The translations under genes were made by a program, and so were the position numbers. A stretch of 64,000 nucleotides of DNA, taken from positions 1 to 64,000 of the forward strand of contig CAMBXR010000003.1 in assembly GCA_945871955.1 (NCBI GenBank), written 5' to 3'. The notes under the pieces are model-generated. The model had not been told where the DNA came from, ran no database searches, and saw only the letters and a program-made list of their open reading frames with translations. This stretch comes from an uncultured Clostridium sp. GTDB taxonomy: Bacteria > Bacillota > Clostridia > Peptostreptococcales > Peptostreptococcaceae. This document shows positions 18,444 through 26,704 of the stretch, one piece after another (position 1 is the first letter of the stretch; the number at the start of each line of letters is the position of its first letter).

Positions 18444-19115
18444 ATGATAAACAGTGCAAACCCTTCTTTAAACTATGCTAAAAATAACAAAGAAAGAATG
18501 CCATGGGAGCATTACTTAAATGAGTTTAAAGAAATGGATCCAATAAAAACAAGTAAACGTTCTGGTGTTCCTTATAATATGGAGACTTGTGAGTTTACAG
18601 TAGACTTTATGGGAACAACTTATCATATACACTATCCTGACTTTCATGTTACTCATATACAAGATAACTCAGTTTATTATCCACTAGAAGATAATAATTA
18701 TGCAAAAATATTAGTTAATCGTTATTTATTAAATGCTGCTCCTATTTCACACAATGGTGATTTTCTTGCCTATCGTGAAGTTCCTTGGGGAGAAGTTTAT
18801 TATCAACAATTCTATGGTAGATGTATTGGAAGACTTGCCAGAAAATATGGAAATAATATAGAAGCCTTTGAAAAAGTTATGGAGTCTTTAGGAGCTAAAA
18901 AAGTAAAAGCTGGAGACAGTGCCTATGAATTAGAACTTATGAAAGATTTATATATTCGTTTTATTTTATGGCAAGGTGATGATGAGTTTTCACCTTCTTC
19001 ACAAATTTTATTCTCTAGTAATTTCCCTGCATCTTTCTCAGCAGAAGACTTAGCTGTTGTAGGAGATATTTGTCTTAATACTTTTGGTAAAGTAGAAAAA
19101 TTAATAAATCTTTAG
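18444..19115 (+). CDS. DUF3786 family protein
   Basis: 223 aa. DUF3786 hallmarks are visible: YNMETCEFTVDFMGTTYHIHYPD (quoted in part), a VNRYLLNAAPISHNGDFLAY core and the C-terminal LWQGDDEFSPSSQILFSSNF motif, then SAEDLAVVGD. DUF3786 proteins are widespread in anaerobes, often near corrinoid or redox genes; the function is unknown. The SD AAAGGTGATG precedes ATG 18444. No transmembrane helix. It is monocistronic by spacing. Confidence 0.85.
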   Translation: MINSANPSLNYAKNNKERMPWEHYLNEFKEMDPIKTSKRSGVPYNMETCEFTVDFMGTTYHIHYPDFHVTHIQDNSVYYPLEDNNYAKILVNRYLLNAAPISHNGDFLAYREVPWGEVYYQQFYGRCIGRLARKYGNNIEAFEKVMESLGAKKVKAGDSAYELELMKDLYIRFILWQGDDEFSPSSQILFSSNFPASFSAEDLAVVGDICLNTFGKVEKLINL

Positions 19116-19217
19116 AATTTTAATAAAATATTTTTAAAAATCAATAAAGTACTATGTTCAATCATTATTGGTGATTTCATATTATATTGTATCAGTTAGT
19201 TTTCAAGGAGGTTTTCT

Positions 19218-19706
19218 ATGACGTCTTATATTTTATACGGACTATGTGCCTTTTTGTTAATTCTTTCTTTTATAAAAGATAAGGAAAAAACAAAAACGGC
19301 AGTAAAAAAGGGACTATCATCTTGGGAAAATATCATGCCTCAATTTTTCACCATAGTAATAGTCATTGGCATAGTACTTTCTTTAGTTGATACAGATACC
19401 ATATCTAAAGTCATCGGAAGTAACTCTGGTTTTTTAGGAGTATTTCTATCTTCCGTAGTAGGCTCCATTACTATAATGCCAACCTTTGTTGCCTTTTCCA
19501 TGTCAAATTCTCTACTCCAAAGCGGTGCTGGTTATGCTCAGGTGGCAGCACTTGTTTCCACATTAACTATGGTTGGAGTTATGACTTTTACTTTAGAAGC
19601 AAAATATATGGGCACAAAAGTAACTTTACTTAGAAACATTTTGGCATTTTTATTTTCATTTATAGTTGCCGCATTTATAGGGGTGGTGTTTAGTATATGG
19701 ACTTAA
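19218..19706 (+). CDS. Permease half-protein 1 (ArsP/DUF318-like)
   Basis: 162-aa membrane protein with about 5 helices. SD AAGGAGG before ATG 19218. It resembles the N-terminal half of PF03773-type permeases (FFTIVIVIGIVLSLVDTDTI, GSNSGFLGVFLSSVVGSITI, PTFVAFSMSNSLLQSGAGYA). These are transporters linked in some cases to organoarsenical or metal efflux. The gene overlaps the next by 10 bases, and the two halves together give a normal-length permease, so they are expected to form one heteromeric transporter. Split versions of this family occur in clostridia. Substrate unknown. Confidence 0.75.
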   Translation: MTSYILYGLCAFLLILSFIKDKEKTKTAVKKGLSSWENIMPQFFTIVIVIGIVLSLVDTDTISKVIGSNSGFLGVFLSSVVGSITIMPTFVAFSMSNSLLQSGAGYAQVAALVSTLTMVGVMTFTLEAKYMGTKVTLLRNILAFLFSFIVAAFIGVVFSIWT

Positions 19707-20233
19707 AATTTATTCTAAAAAGATATAGATTTGTTATTATATGGCTTGTTGTAATAATTGCAATTTATATTTTTAATAATAGCTTCGGGCTAAAAATTTT
19801 TTCAAATATCAAATCTAGTGTAGCTCAAATGCTGTCTGTTCTACCACCTATAATGATTATGCTTGGTCTTATAGATGTATGGATATCTCGTGAATCTATG
19901 ATGAAGTATATGGGAAAAGAATCTAGAATTGTGGGTGTGGCTTTATCTATATTAATTGCATCTTTGGCAGCTGGGCCAATGTATGCAGCCTTTCCATTTA
20001 CTAAAGTACTTTCTGATAAAGGTGTGAAGCTTTCCAATATTATGATTTTTTTAAATGCTTGGTGTGTAATAAAACTTTCTACTATTTTATTTGAAATCGG
20101 TGGATTGGGATATAAGTTTACATTTGTAAGGTTTTTAATTGACTTGCCTGGTGTAATTGTTATGGGATATTTAATTGAGTACTTAGATAATAAAAAGTTT
20201 TATTCAAAAAAATCTAAGAATAAATCATATTAA
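19697..20233 (+). CDS. Permease half-protein 2 (ArsP/DUF318-like)
   Basis: 178 aa, with helices at about 12-30, 45-65, 78-105, 115-135 and 140-160. It carries the second copy of the family motif: VLPPIMIMLGLIDVWISRES, MGKESRIVGVALSILIASLA, GPMYAAFPFTKVLSDKG. Its ATG lies inside the last codons of the first half gene (10-base overlap), which implies translational coupling. It ends in a lysine-rich tail and is followed by a terminator. Confidence 0.75.
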   Translation: MDLKFILKRYRFVIIWLVVIIAIYIFNNSFGLKIFSNIKSSVAQMLSVLPPIMIMLGLIDVWISRESMMKYMGKESRIVGVALSILIASLAAGPMYAAFPFTKVLSDKGVKLSNIMIFLNAWCVIKLSTILFEIGGLGYKFTFVRFLIDLPGVIVMGYLIEYLDNKKFYSKKSKNKSY

Positions 20234-20240
20234 TTTAAAC

Positions 20241-20283
20241 TGTCCAAGAACGTATAATTTGTCATACATTCTTGGACATTTCT
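20241..20283 (+). terminator. Terminator of the split permease operon
   Basis: TGTCCAAGAA ... TTCTTGGACA stem with inner ATTTGTCATACAT loop; T-rich tail. Confidence 0.75.
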
Positions 20284-20291
20284 TATTATCT

Positions 20292-20708
20292 TTATTTGAA
20301 AAAATCTAAACCTAGTGGTAAGTATTTTGACATTAAATACATTTGCACAATGTATGCACATAAAGTCATGGCAATAAAAATAGATATTTGTTCATGTTTC
20401 TTTTTAAGTTTTTCATCTCCACTACCAAATTTTATTAAAATATCTAAATCTGAAACATCGTCCATTGGTATATCTTTATACTTTTCAGGATTTTCTTTTA
20501 TCATTTCTATAATTTTATTTATTTGGCTTATATCTGATCTATATTCTACTGGAAAAAGTGTATTGCTAATTACATACTTTTCATAAAATTCATCTAATTC
20601 TTCTTCATAAAGTCCTTCATGTCCTTCTGATTCTAAAATGCCAAGAGCGACTAGATTTATTAATAATACAATTTCTAAAGTAAATAATATTATCTTGAAA
20701 ATAAACAT
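20292..20708 (-). CDS. Hypothetical membrane protein (138 aa)
   Basis: N-terminal helix IILFTLEIVLLINLVALGIL, a central acidic cytoplasmic or external region (YEEELDEFYEKYVISNTLFP), and a C-terminal helix IFIAMTLCAYIVQMYLMS. SD AGAGGGG upstream of ATG 20708. No family is recognised. It faces the permease operon convergently. Confidence 0.65.
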   Translation of the reverse strand: MFIFKIILFTLEIVLLINLVALGILESEGHEGLYEEELDEFYEKYVISNTLFPVEYRSDISQINKIIEMIKENPEKYKDIPMDDVSDLDILIKFGSGDEKLKKKHEQISIFIAMTLCAYIVQMYLMSKYLPLGLDFFK

Positions 20709-20951
20709 ATTTTTATCCCCTCTTTCTAATTATTATATTACCATTTTTTATATAAAAATAACACATTTTATATATAAATTATTTTTAAGTATTTAAGCAT
20801 CTTATAAAGTATACTATTAAACATAAATATACTATAATTCTATTATATATATCTATATTGTCAAATTTAGCTTCATTTCATCTTATAAATCATAATCATC
20901 AAGTTTCTATTTGTTTTTGAAGCAATAAAATAAAACTGGAGTGTGAATATT

Positions 20952-21545
20952 ATGTTTAATAAGTTATACGAAAATTTACTGGAAAAACTTAATGATAATA
21001 AGCAATGTGTAATAATAACTATATTAAAACCAAAAGATGATACAAGTGGTTATATAAAGGAAAAAACTTTGCTTACTAAAAATGATATAGATAATAAAAC
21101 TCTTCCTTTTGATGATTATATCTATGAAGGTATTCATAAGGCAATTTCTCTTGGACAAATTTACACACTTAAGACTAAAGATGATGAACTTGCTGTAATT
21201 GAACCATTTTTCACAAAATCAGAACCTTTATGTGAGTTTAATTTGGATATTATATCTAATATAAGTAATGAAGATAATACACCTAAAGCCTTACTAACTA
21301 TACTTTCTTCTAAAGGAACTGTTTCTAAAAAAGCCGGGTCTAAAATGATTGCTTATGTTGATGGAAGAACACTAGGTAGTATAGGCGGTGGATGTATTGA
21401 TGCTAAAGTTTTGACTAAAGCTAGAACTATGATAAATAGGGGTGAATATGCAATTGAGCATGTTGATATGACTGGTGAAGTTGCCGAGTCCATTGGCATA
21501 ATCTGTGATGGTACTATAGAAGTTTTAATAGAAGTATTTAATTAA
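20952..21545 (+). CDS. XdhC/CoxI-domain protein
   Basis: I prefer ATG 20952 to the GTG at 20943, because GGAG (20938-20941) needs the longer spacing. 197 aa. The C-terminal part is the XdhC_CoxI domain: TILSSKGTVSKKAGSKMIAY, DGRTLGSIGGGCIDAKVLTK and the ending CDGTIEVLIEVF. XdhC-type proteins insert or sulfurate the molybdenum cofactor of xanthine dehydrogenase-like enzymes. The C-terminal Rossmann domain of full-length XdhC is absent and an unrelated ~90-residue N-terminal region is present, which fits the short clostridial versions. No molybdoenzyme gene is adjacent. Confidence 0.8.
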   Translation: MFNKLYENLLEKLNDNKQCVIITILKPKDDTSGYIKEKTLLTKNDIDNKTLPFDDYIYEGIHKAISLGQIYTLKTKDDELAVIEPFFTKSEPLCEFNLDIISNISNEDNTPKALLTILSSKGTVSKKAGSKMIAYVDGRTLGSIGGGCIDAKVLTKARTMINRGEYAIEHVDMTGEVAESIGIICDGTIEVLIEVFN

Positions 21546-21561
21546 ATTAAAATCATTATAA

Positions 21562-21616
21562 AAGGATATAGATAATATCTTTAGCAATTTAAGATATTAT
21601 TTATATCCTTATTTTT
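21562..21616 (+). terminator. Terminator between xdhC-like and SASP genes
   Basis: Long stem AAGGATATAGATAATATCTT / reverse complement with one mismatch, loop TAGCAATTT, then TATTTTTTC. It probably serves both convergent genes. Confidence 0.8.
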
Positions 21617-21620
21617 TCAT

Positions 21621-21872
21621 CTATTGCTTCTTATTATTATATTCATCTACAAGAGCTTGTTCTCCCATGGCAACTAAATTTTTAGTCATCATGCCACCAA
21701 CTTCTTCTCCTGCTAAAACATTTTTTGAAATTCCCTCTAAGTTATTTTGAGGTGCATTGCTTTCTATTTTATCTGTTAATTCATTATAGTTATATCCTAC
21801 TTCATTGGCTATTTCCAATTTCATCATATTTAAAGCTCGTTTTGCATTTGAATCAGGTACCTTATTAGTCAT
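21621..21872 (-). CDS. Alpha/beta-type small acid-soluble spore protein
   Basis: I place the start at ATG 21872, since AAGGAG lies 8 bases upstream; the longer frame from 21896 has none. 83 aa. Family motifs are ALNMMKLEIANEVGY (the germination-protease cleavage-site helix) and VGGMMTKNLVAMGEQALVDE. These proteins coat DNA in the dormant spore and protect it from UV and heat. It shows the host is a spore former. Spacing implies its own promoter, expected to be forespore-specific (SigG) from family knowledge. Confidence 0.88.
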   Translation of the reverse strand: MTNKVPDSNAKRALNMMKLEIANEVGYNYNELTDKIESNAPQNNLEGISKNVLAGEEVGGMMTKNLVAMGEQALVDEYNNKKQ

Positions 21873-21926
21873 AATAAATTCTCCTTTGTAAGTCAATTTT
21901 ATAATTTTAATAATAACATTTATAAA

Positions 21927-22226
21927 TTATTTTTTATTATCTATAATACTTTGTATAACTCCTTTACATCTACCACATCCACTACCTGCTTTAGTCTCTT
22001 CCATAACTCTTTCTATAGTGTCTGCACCATTTTTAACTGCTTCTACTACTTCATTTACTGATACATTTTGACATTTACAAACATTTTGTAGTACTCTATC
22101 TATCTCTCTATATTCATCATCATCTTCAATATCTATATTTGTCATATCTTTAACTTCTTTAACAGTTCTTGCTCCTTGTGCTTGGGCTCCTCTAACTTTT
22201 ATATATTTTTCATTATCTAAAATCAT
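21927..22226 (-). CDS. BFD-type [2Fe-2S]-binding protein
   Basis: 99 aa. The second half is a bacterioferritin-associated-ferredoxin-like domain: VCKCQNVSVNEVVEAVKNGA ... SGCGRCKGVIQSI, giving the four Cys ligands (CxC and CxxC). The N-terminal 50 residues are a charged extension (VRGAQAQGARTVKEVKDMTN). Such small proteins deliver electrons or regulate iron/NAD(P)H-linked enzymes in clostridia. SD AAGGAGAG upstream of ATG 22226. Confidence 0.8.
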   Translation of the reverse strand: MILDNEKYIKVRGAQAQGARTVKEVKDMTNIDIEDDDEYREIDRVLQNVCKCQNVSVNEVVEAVKNGADTIERVMEETKAGSGCGRCKGVIQSIIDNKK

Positions 22227-22320
22227 ATGTACTCTCCTTACGCTTAAATATAATATTAAAAGAATTTTAATTTTCTAAATTTAAATTTATTATTCCACTT
22301 TTAGATAGAAATATTATAGT

Positions 22321-22749
22321 TTATCTCATATTATTCTCCTGTAATTTTTTTACGTTTTTTAATTCTTGTATACAATTCTGTGCTTGATTGTGATTTATAT
22401 ATAATAAACAGGATATATCATCAGTTTTTTCACTAATTCTAGTGGCTATTCTAACATGATCCTCCAAAACCTTAGTTTCAAACTTGTATATTAAATCTAA
22501 ATGACACTCTTTTCCATCTAAAATTACATTTATATTTCCCTCTTGAATTTCCATTTCCACATTTCTCTTAGTCTCACTTTGTGATATATTTCCAAACTTA
22601 GTATATTTATATGAATGATTTTTATAATCAAATCGGTTACTTCTTTTTATTTGTTCTATTATGTACTCTCCATCTTCTATATTCTTTATAAAATCATCTT
22701 CATCATAAAAATAGTACTTAGAAAAATAATCTATTTCATATTTACTCAT
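22321..22749 (-). CDS. Hypothetical protein (142 aa)
   Basis: Soluble, mixed alpha/beta, start ATG 22749 with SD TAGGAGGTAAC. Beta-rich core (HSYKYTKFGNISQSETKRNV, INVILDGKECHLDLIYKFE) and a C-terminal helix (NHNQAQNCIQELKNVKKLQE). Not recognised as a family. Divergent from the small ORF at 22911. Confidence 0.65.
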   Translation of the reverse strand: MSKYEIDYFSKYYFYDEDDFIKNIEDGEYIIEQIKRSNRFDYKNHSYKYTKFGNISQSETKRNVEMEIQEGNINVILDGKECHLDLIYKFETKVLEDHVRIATRISEKTDDISCLLYINHNQAQNCIQELKNVKKLQENNMR

Positions 22750-22910
22750 AGTTACCTCCTACTTATTTGGAATTTACTTAGTAGTTTTAACTATTTTTTC
22801 ATTTTTATAATGATCTTCATATATTATTTATTACTACATATAATTTTATATTTTAATTTATAATATTTTGTTGTATTATATTATTCATGTTGTAAATTTA
22901 GGAGGACATT

Positions 22911-23063
22911 ATGGAAATTTCAGTAGAAGAAATGATAGAATTTATACACTCTAGATGTGCTGGTAATATATCTAAATATGAGATAGAAATGATTTTAGAT
23001 TTACAAGAAGAGTTTTTAGCTTCTAAAGGTCTGATTGAAGTAGAAGAAGATGAATTATATTAA
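22911..23063 (+). CDS. Small acidic protein (50 aa)
   Basis: ATG 22911 with a perfect AGGAGG SD, 50 codons: MEISVEEMIEFIHSRCAGNI SKYEIEMILDLQEEFLASKG LIEVEEDELY. Amphipathic helices, very acidic C-terminus. A strong terminator starts 4 bases after the stop, which supports a real gene. Function unknown. Confidence 0.7.
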   Translation: MEISVEEMIEFIHSRCAGNISKYEIEMILDLQEEFLASKGLIEVEEDELY

Positions 23064-23066
23064 TTA

Positions 23067-23107
23067 AAAGAACCTCCTTAATAATAAATTTAAGGAGGTT
23101 CTTTTTG
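23067..23107. terminator. Strong bidirectional terminator
   Basis: AAAGAACCTCCTTA / TAAGGAGGTTCTTT with T-run; placed between convergent 22911 (+) and 23136 (-). Confidence 0.9.
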
Positions 23108-23135
23108 TTAGCATTATAAATAAATAATGTGCAAA

Positions 23136-25187
23136 CTAACTATATATATCTGAGAATTCTATATCGCATCTTTCCACATGTTTGTGTTTTCTATCTAAGT
23201 CTAAGTTATCATAACTTTCTTTTTCATTTATATTAATAGGAATTGTAAATACAAACTCTGTTCCACATCCCTCTTTACTATTTACAGTTATATTTCCTCC
23301 ATGCATTTCGACTAAGTTTTTCACAATTGATAATCCGATACCACTACCCTCACATTCTCTATTAAATGTTGTATTTACTTGTCCAAATCTATCAAAAATA
23401 ATATCTAATTTTTCCTTTGGTATGCCAATACCATCGTCTTTTACATGAACTATTACATCTGTTTTTGTTGAATTAATTGTAACGCTTATACATCCCTTTT
23501 CCTTTGTGTATTTTATTGCATTGGATAATAAGTTAAGCATTATACGTTCTATTTTATCTACATCACAATAAGTAATAATTTCTTCACTATCTGTATCAAA
23601 TACAAGGTCTATATTATTACCTTCAATATAATCTGCTACAGATAAAGTTATATCTTCAATAATAGCTATAATATTTTGATTAGAGCTCTTTAAAGTATAA
23701 GCTCCCACATCCATTTTACTTATATCTATTAGATTGTTTGCTAATCTAAGTAATCTAAATGAATTTTGTTTTATATATTTAATATACTTTTTTAAGTTAT
23801 CCTTATCTATATTATTCTTTTCTATATTTGACTCCATAACCTGCATTGTTCCAAATATAATATTTAAAGGTGTTCTAAATTCATGAGATATGTTTGAAAA
23901 GAATTCATTTTTTATAACTTCCATTTCTATGGCTTGCTCTAATCTTTTATTTTCCTCTTCTATTTTTATCTTTTCCGTAATATCTCTAGATGTAGTTATG
24001 TACTGTTCATCATCCATATTATATATACTATTCCACTCAAGATGAATGTAATTTCCACTTTTATGTCTAAATCTAATAATATTGTAAGTTATTCTTCCAT
24101 TTATCTCTTCATGTTTTTTTCTATTTATAAAACTTTTTTTATCTTCAGGATGTATAATTTCTTCAACTTTCATGGATAATAATTCTTTTTCTGTCCATCC
24201 TAAAACCTTTGTCCAGTTAGGACTTATTTTTTTAAAGTATCCATCTTTTCCAACTGTAGCTACTAAATCTACGGAAACGCTCAAGTAGTTTTGTAATTCA
24301 TTTTCTGTATATTTACGTTTTTTAGTTTCCGTAAGTATTTCTTCTGATAGCTTTATATTTTTAATTTCCATAGCTATTTTACTGCATACACATTTCATGT
24401 ACTCGTGATTTTTATATCTTGGGAAATTACCTTTTTTAAAACTTAATACTATTACTCCTAAAAACTCATTGTGTAATTCTAATTTATAAACACTTGAGTA
24501 TGCTAAATCATCCATTTCTTCATCATACTTAAAAGTTAATAAATTAAGTATATCTTTTTTTTCATATGTTTTATTTAAAAGTTTTTTATATTTTTTTGAT
24601 TCTATATCAGATTTTTTTAATGGAACAAAGTCCATATTTTTAAGATATTTAATATCATCTTTTAATTTTAAAGCTATTTTTAATCTTTCTTCCTTATCAT
24701 CATATATAAATATTGAAAGACCATCAGCTACAGTATAATCAATTATCTGTTGACCTATCTTATTTAGTATCTTCTGTAAATCTATACCAATATTATTATA
24801 ATCAAAATTATCACAACTTTTTTTTATTGTATTGTTGTATTTTTTATATAATTCTTCAAATATATTTTCTGAGCTTAGAATATTATCATAAATTTCTCTA
24901 CCCATAACAACAATAATGTCATTATTATTAAACTTCTCCCTCATTATATAAGCATTAATTTCAATTAATTCATTTGTTTTTGAACGTAATTTCAAATTTT
25001 TAATTTTTTCTTCATATTTATTTAAAATATCATTAATATCATTTTCATTATAAGCTATTTCACTTATTTTTGAATTTAATATTTCTTTTTCACTGTAATT
25101 AAATCTATTTAAAAAATATTTATTACAAAAAATTATTTCTCCCTTATAATTTAACATTATTACATATTTTCTAATTTCACTGCACAT
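23136..25187 (-). CDS. Orphan PAS/GAF sensor histidine kinase
   Basis: 683 aa, no transmembrane helix seen, so probably cytoplasmic. N-terminal PAS-like domain (about 1-100), GAF-like middle (about 130-285), second PAS with PAC (about 300-415, LVATVGKDGYFKKISPNWTK ... TTSRDITEK). Then HisKA with NEFFSNISHEFRTPLN (phospho-accepting His435) and HATPase_c: N-box NLLSNAIKYT, G1 DDGIGIP, F-box and G2 GSGIGLSIVKNLV. No response regulator gene lies nearby. Orphan kinases of this design in clostridia and bacilli feed phosphate to Spo0A; that role is only an inference here. Confidence 0.87.
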   Translation of the reverse strand: MCSEIRKYVIMLNYKGEIIFCNKYFLNRFNYSEKEILNSKISEIAYNENDINDILNKYEEKIKNLKLRSKTNELIEINAYIMREKFNNNDIIVVMGREIYDNILSSENIFEELYKKYNNTIKKSCDNFDYNNIGIDLQKILNKIGQQIIDYTVADGLSIFIYDDKEERLKIALKLKDDIKYLKNMDFVPLKKSDIESKKYKKLLNKTYEKKDILNLLTFKYDEEMDDLAYSSVYKLELHNEFLGVIVLSFKKGNFPRYKNHEYMKCVCSKIAMEIKNIKLSEEILTETKKRKYTENELQNYLSVSVDLVATVGKDGYFKKISPNWTKVLGWTEKELLSMKVEEIIHPEDKKSFINRKKHEEINGRITYNIIRFRHKSGNYIHLEWNSIYNMDDEQYITTSRDITEKIKIEEENKRLEQAIEMEVIKNEFFSNISHEFRTPLNIIFGTMQVMESNIEKNNIDKDNLKKYIKYIKQNSFRLLRLANNLIDISKMDVGAYTLKSSNQNIIAIIEDITLSVADYIEGNNIDLVFDTDSEEIITYCDVDKIERIMLNLLSNAIKYTKEKGCISVTINSTKTDVIVHVKDDGIGIPKEKLDIIFDRFGQVNTTFNRECEGSGIGLSIVKNLVEMHGGNITVNSKEGCGTEFVFTIPININEKESYDNLDLDRKHKHVERCDIEFSDIYS

Positions 25188-25309
25188 AGATAATATTTAT
25201 TCCCCTTTCCTAATATTATCTTTAAAACTATTTATTTTGTTATTCTATATTTTACCATAATATAATTATTTTTCTACAATAAAATACATATTTATCCATA
25301 ATACAAAAT

Positions 25310-25338
25310 AAAAAAGTGTGCTTTTATGCACACTCTTA
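25310..25338 (-). terminator. Terminator of the tldD-tldE operon
   Basis: Minus-strand GAGTGTGCATAAAAGCACACT followed by TTTTTTA; 20-odd bases after the stop at 25361. Confidence 0.85.
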
Positions 25339-25360
25339 AATATTTCTATTCTTACTATTT

Positions 25361-26704
25361 TTATTTTCCTGCAATGGAAAGTCCATCAACTATTACAGAA
25401 GGGCTTCCCACATTGCTCATAGGGAATTTCAAATCATTTCCTACTGATTTTATACTTTTAAGTAAATCAAAGTAATTACCAGCCACAGTTATTTGTTCCA
25501 CTGGGAAAGATTTTTTACCATCTTGCACATAAAAACCTTTTGCAGCAAGAGAGAAATCTCCACTAACTACATTTGCTCCTGAATGAAGTCCTGCTAAATC
25601 AGTTATTATTACACCTTCATTTATTTCTTTCATTAAATCTTCAAAAGATTTTTCACCTTTTTGAAGATATAAATTACTTTCACTTACTCCCACAGATGAT
25701 GCATAAGATGCTTTAAATCCGTTTCCTGTAGTTTTTACACCTTGTTTATGGGCAGTTTTTAAGTTGTGAAGAAGTGTATTTAATTTACCATTAGATACTA
25801 ATTCTTTAGAAAAAGTAGCTACTCCTTCATCATCAAATGGTGCTGATGATAAACCACCATCCATTAATGGGTCGTCAATTATTGTAACAACGTCTGATGC
25901 AATCATTTCGCCTTCTTTTCCTTTTAAAAGAGATAATCCCTTTTGAGCTGCATCACCACTGAAAGTTGAGGCAAATGTTTCTAGTATTTGAACCATAGCT
26001 TCATTATACATTATTATATTGTAATTTCCTGAGTCTATACTTCTAGCACCCATCTTCGCTAAAGCTTCCTCAACACCTTCTTTTGCTATTTGTTGTGGAT
26101 TTACTTCATCTAGTGAAGATGCTATAACATAACCCACACCGTCATTTTTTCCGCTTTCATCTCCTACAACAGGAACAACATAAGAAGTTAATAAGTTATC
26201 CTTATTTGTAAGTGCTAATCCTTTTGTATTGTATATACCATAATTAGATGATGCATAGGATATTTTGCAGCCTTTTAAATTAACTACTTTATCAGAGTAT
26301 TTCTTAGTTTCTCCTTCTAACTCTAAAGCTTTATCTATCATTTTAGCTGGATCTATGTTTTCTAATTCTTCTGAGTAAGTTTTAACCTTAGAGTATTTTT
26401 CATCACCTTCATATATGAAAGTTTCATCGTCGCTTTCACTTAAATTAGCACTATTTTTAGCACTATTTATAAGCATATCTATGGCAGCTTCATCAAGAAT
26501 TTCAGTATATGAATAACCCATTTTATTGTTTACTTTTCCTCTAAAAGAAAGACCGAAAGATTTAGATAAATTGTATTTTTCAACTTCTCCATTATAAACA
26601 CTTATACTTATACTCTCACCATCACTATGATAAACTTCACATTCACTAAATCCGTTATTCATAGCCTTTTCAAATAATAAATCTTTAAACTCTAAAAAAT
26701 TCAT
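25361..26704 (-). CDS. TldE/PmbA-type subunit of a TldD/E metalloprotease
   Basis: 447 aa. PmbA/TldE pattern: ECEVYHSDGESISISVYNGE at the N-terminus, SFGLSFRGKVNNKMGYSYTE, and the C-terminal DGLSIAGK end. It lacks the HExxxH zinc site, as TldE subunits do. It pairs with TldD to form a heterodimer that unwinds and cleaves peptides; in E. coli it matures microcin B17 and degrades CcdA. The gene begins one base after the TldD stop, a tight operon. No RiPP precursor was noticed nearby. Confidence 0.87.
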   Translation of the reverse strand: MNFLEFKDLLFEKAMNNGFSECEVYHSDGESISISVYNGEVEKYNLSKSFGLSFRGKVNNKMGYSYTEILDEAAIDMLINSAKNSANLSESDDETFIYEGDEKYSKVKTYSEELENIDPAKMIDKALELEGETKKYSDKVVNLKGCKISYASSNYGIYNTKGLALTNKDNLLTSYVVPVVGDESGKNDGVGYVIASSLDEVNPQQIAKEGVEEALAKMGARSIDSGNYNIIMYNEAMVQILETFASTFSGDAAQKGLSLLKGKEGEMIASDVVTIIDDPLMDGGLSSAPFDDEGVATFSKELVSNGKLNTLLHNLKTAHKQGVKTTGNGFKASYASSVGVSESNLYLQKGEKSFEDLMKEINEGVIITDLAGLHSGANVVSGDFSLAAKGFYVQDGKKSFPVEQITVAGNYFDLLKSIKSVGNDLKFPMSNVGSPSVIVDGLSIAGK

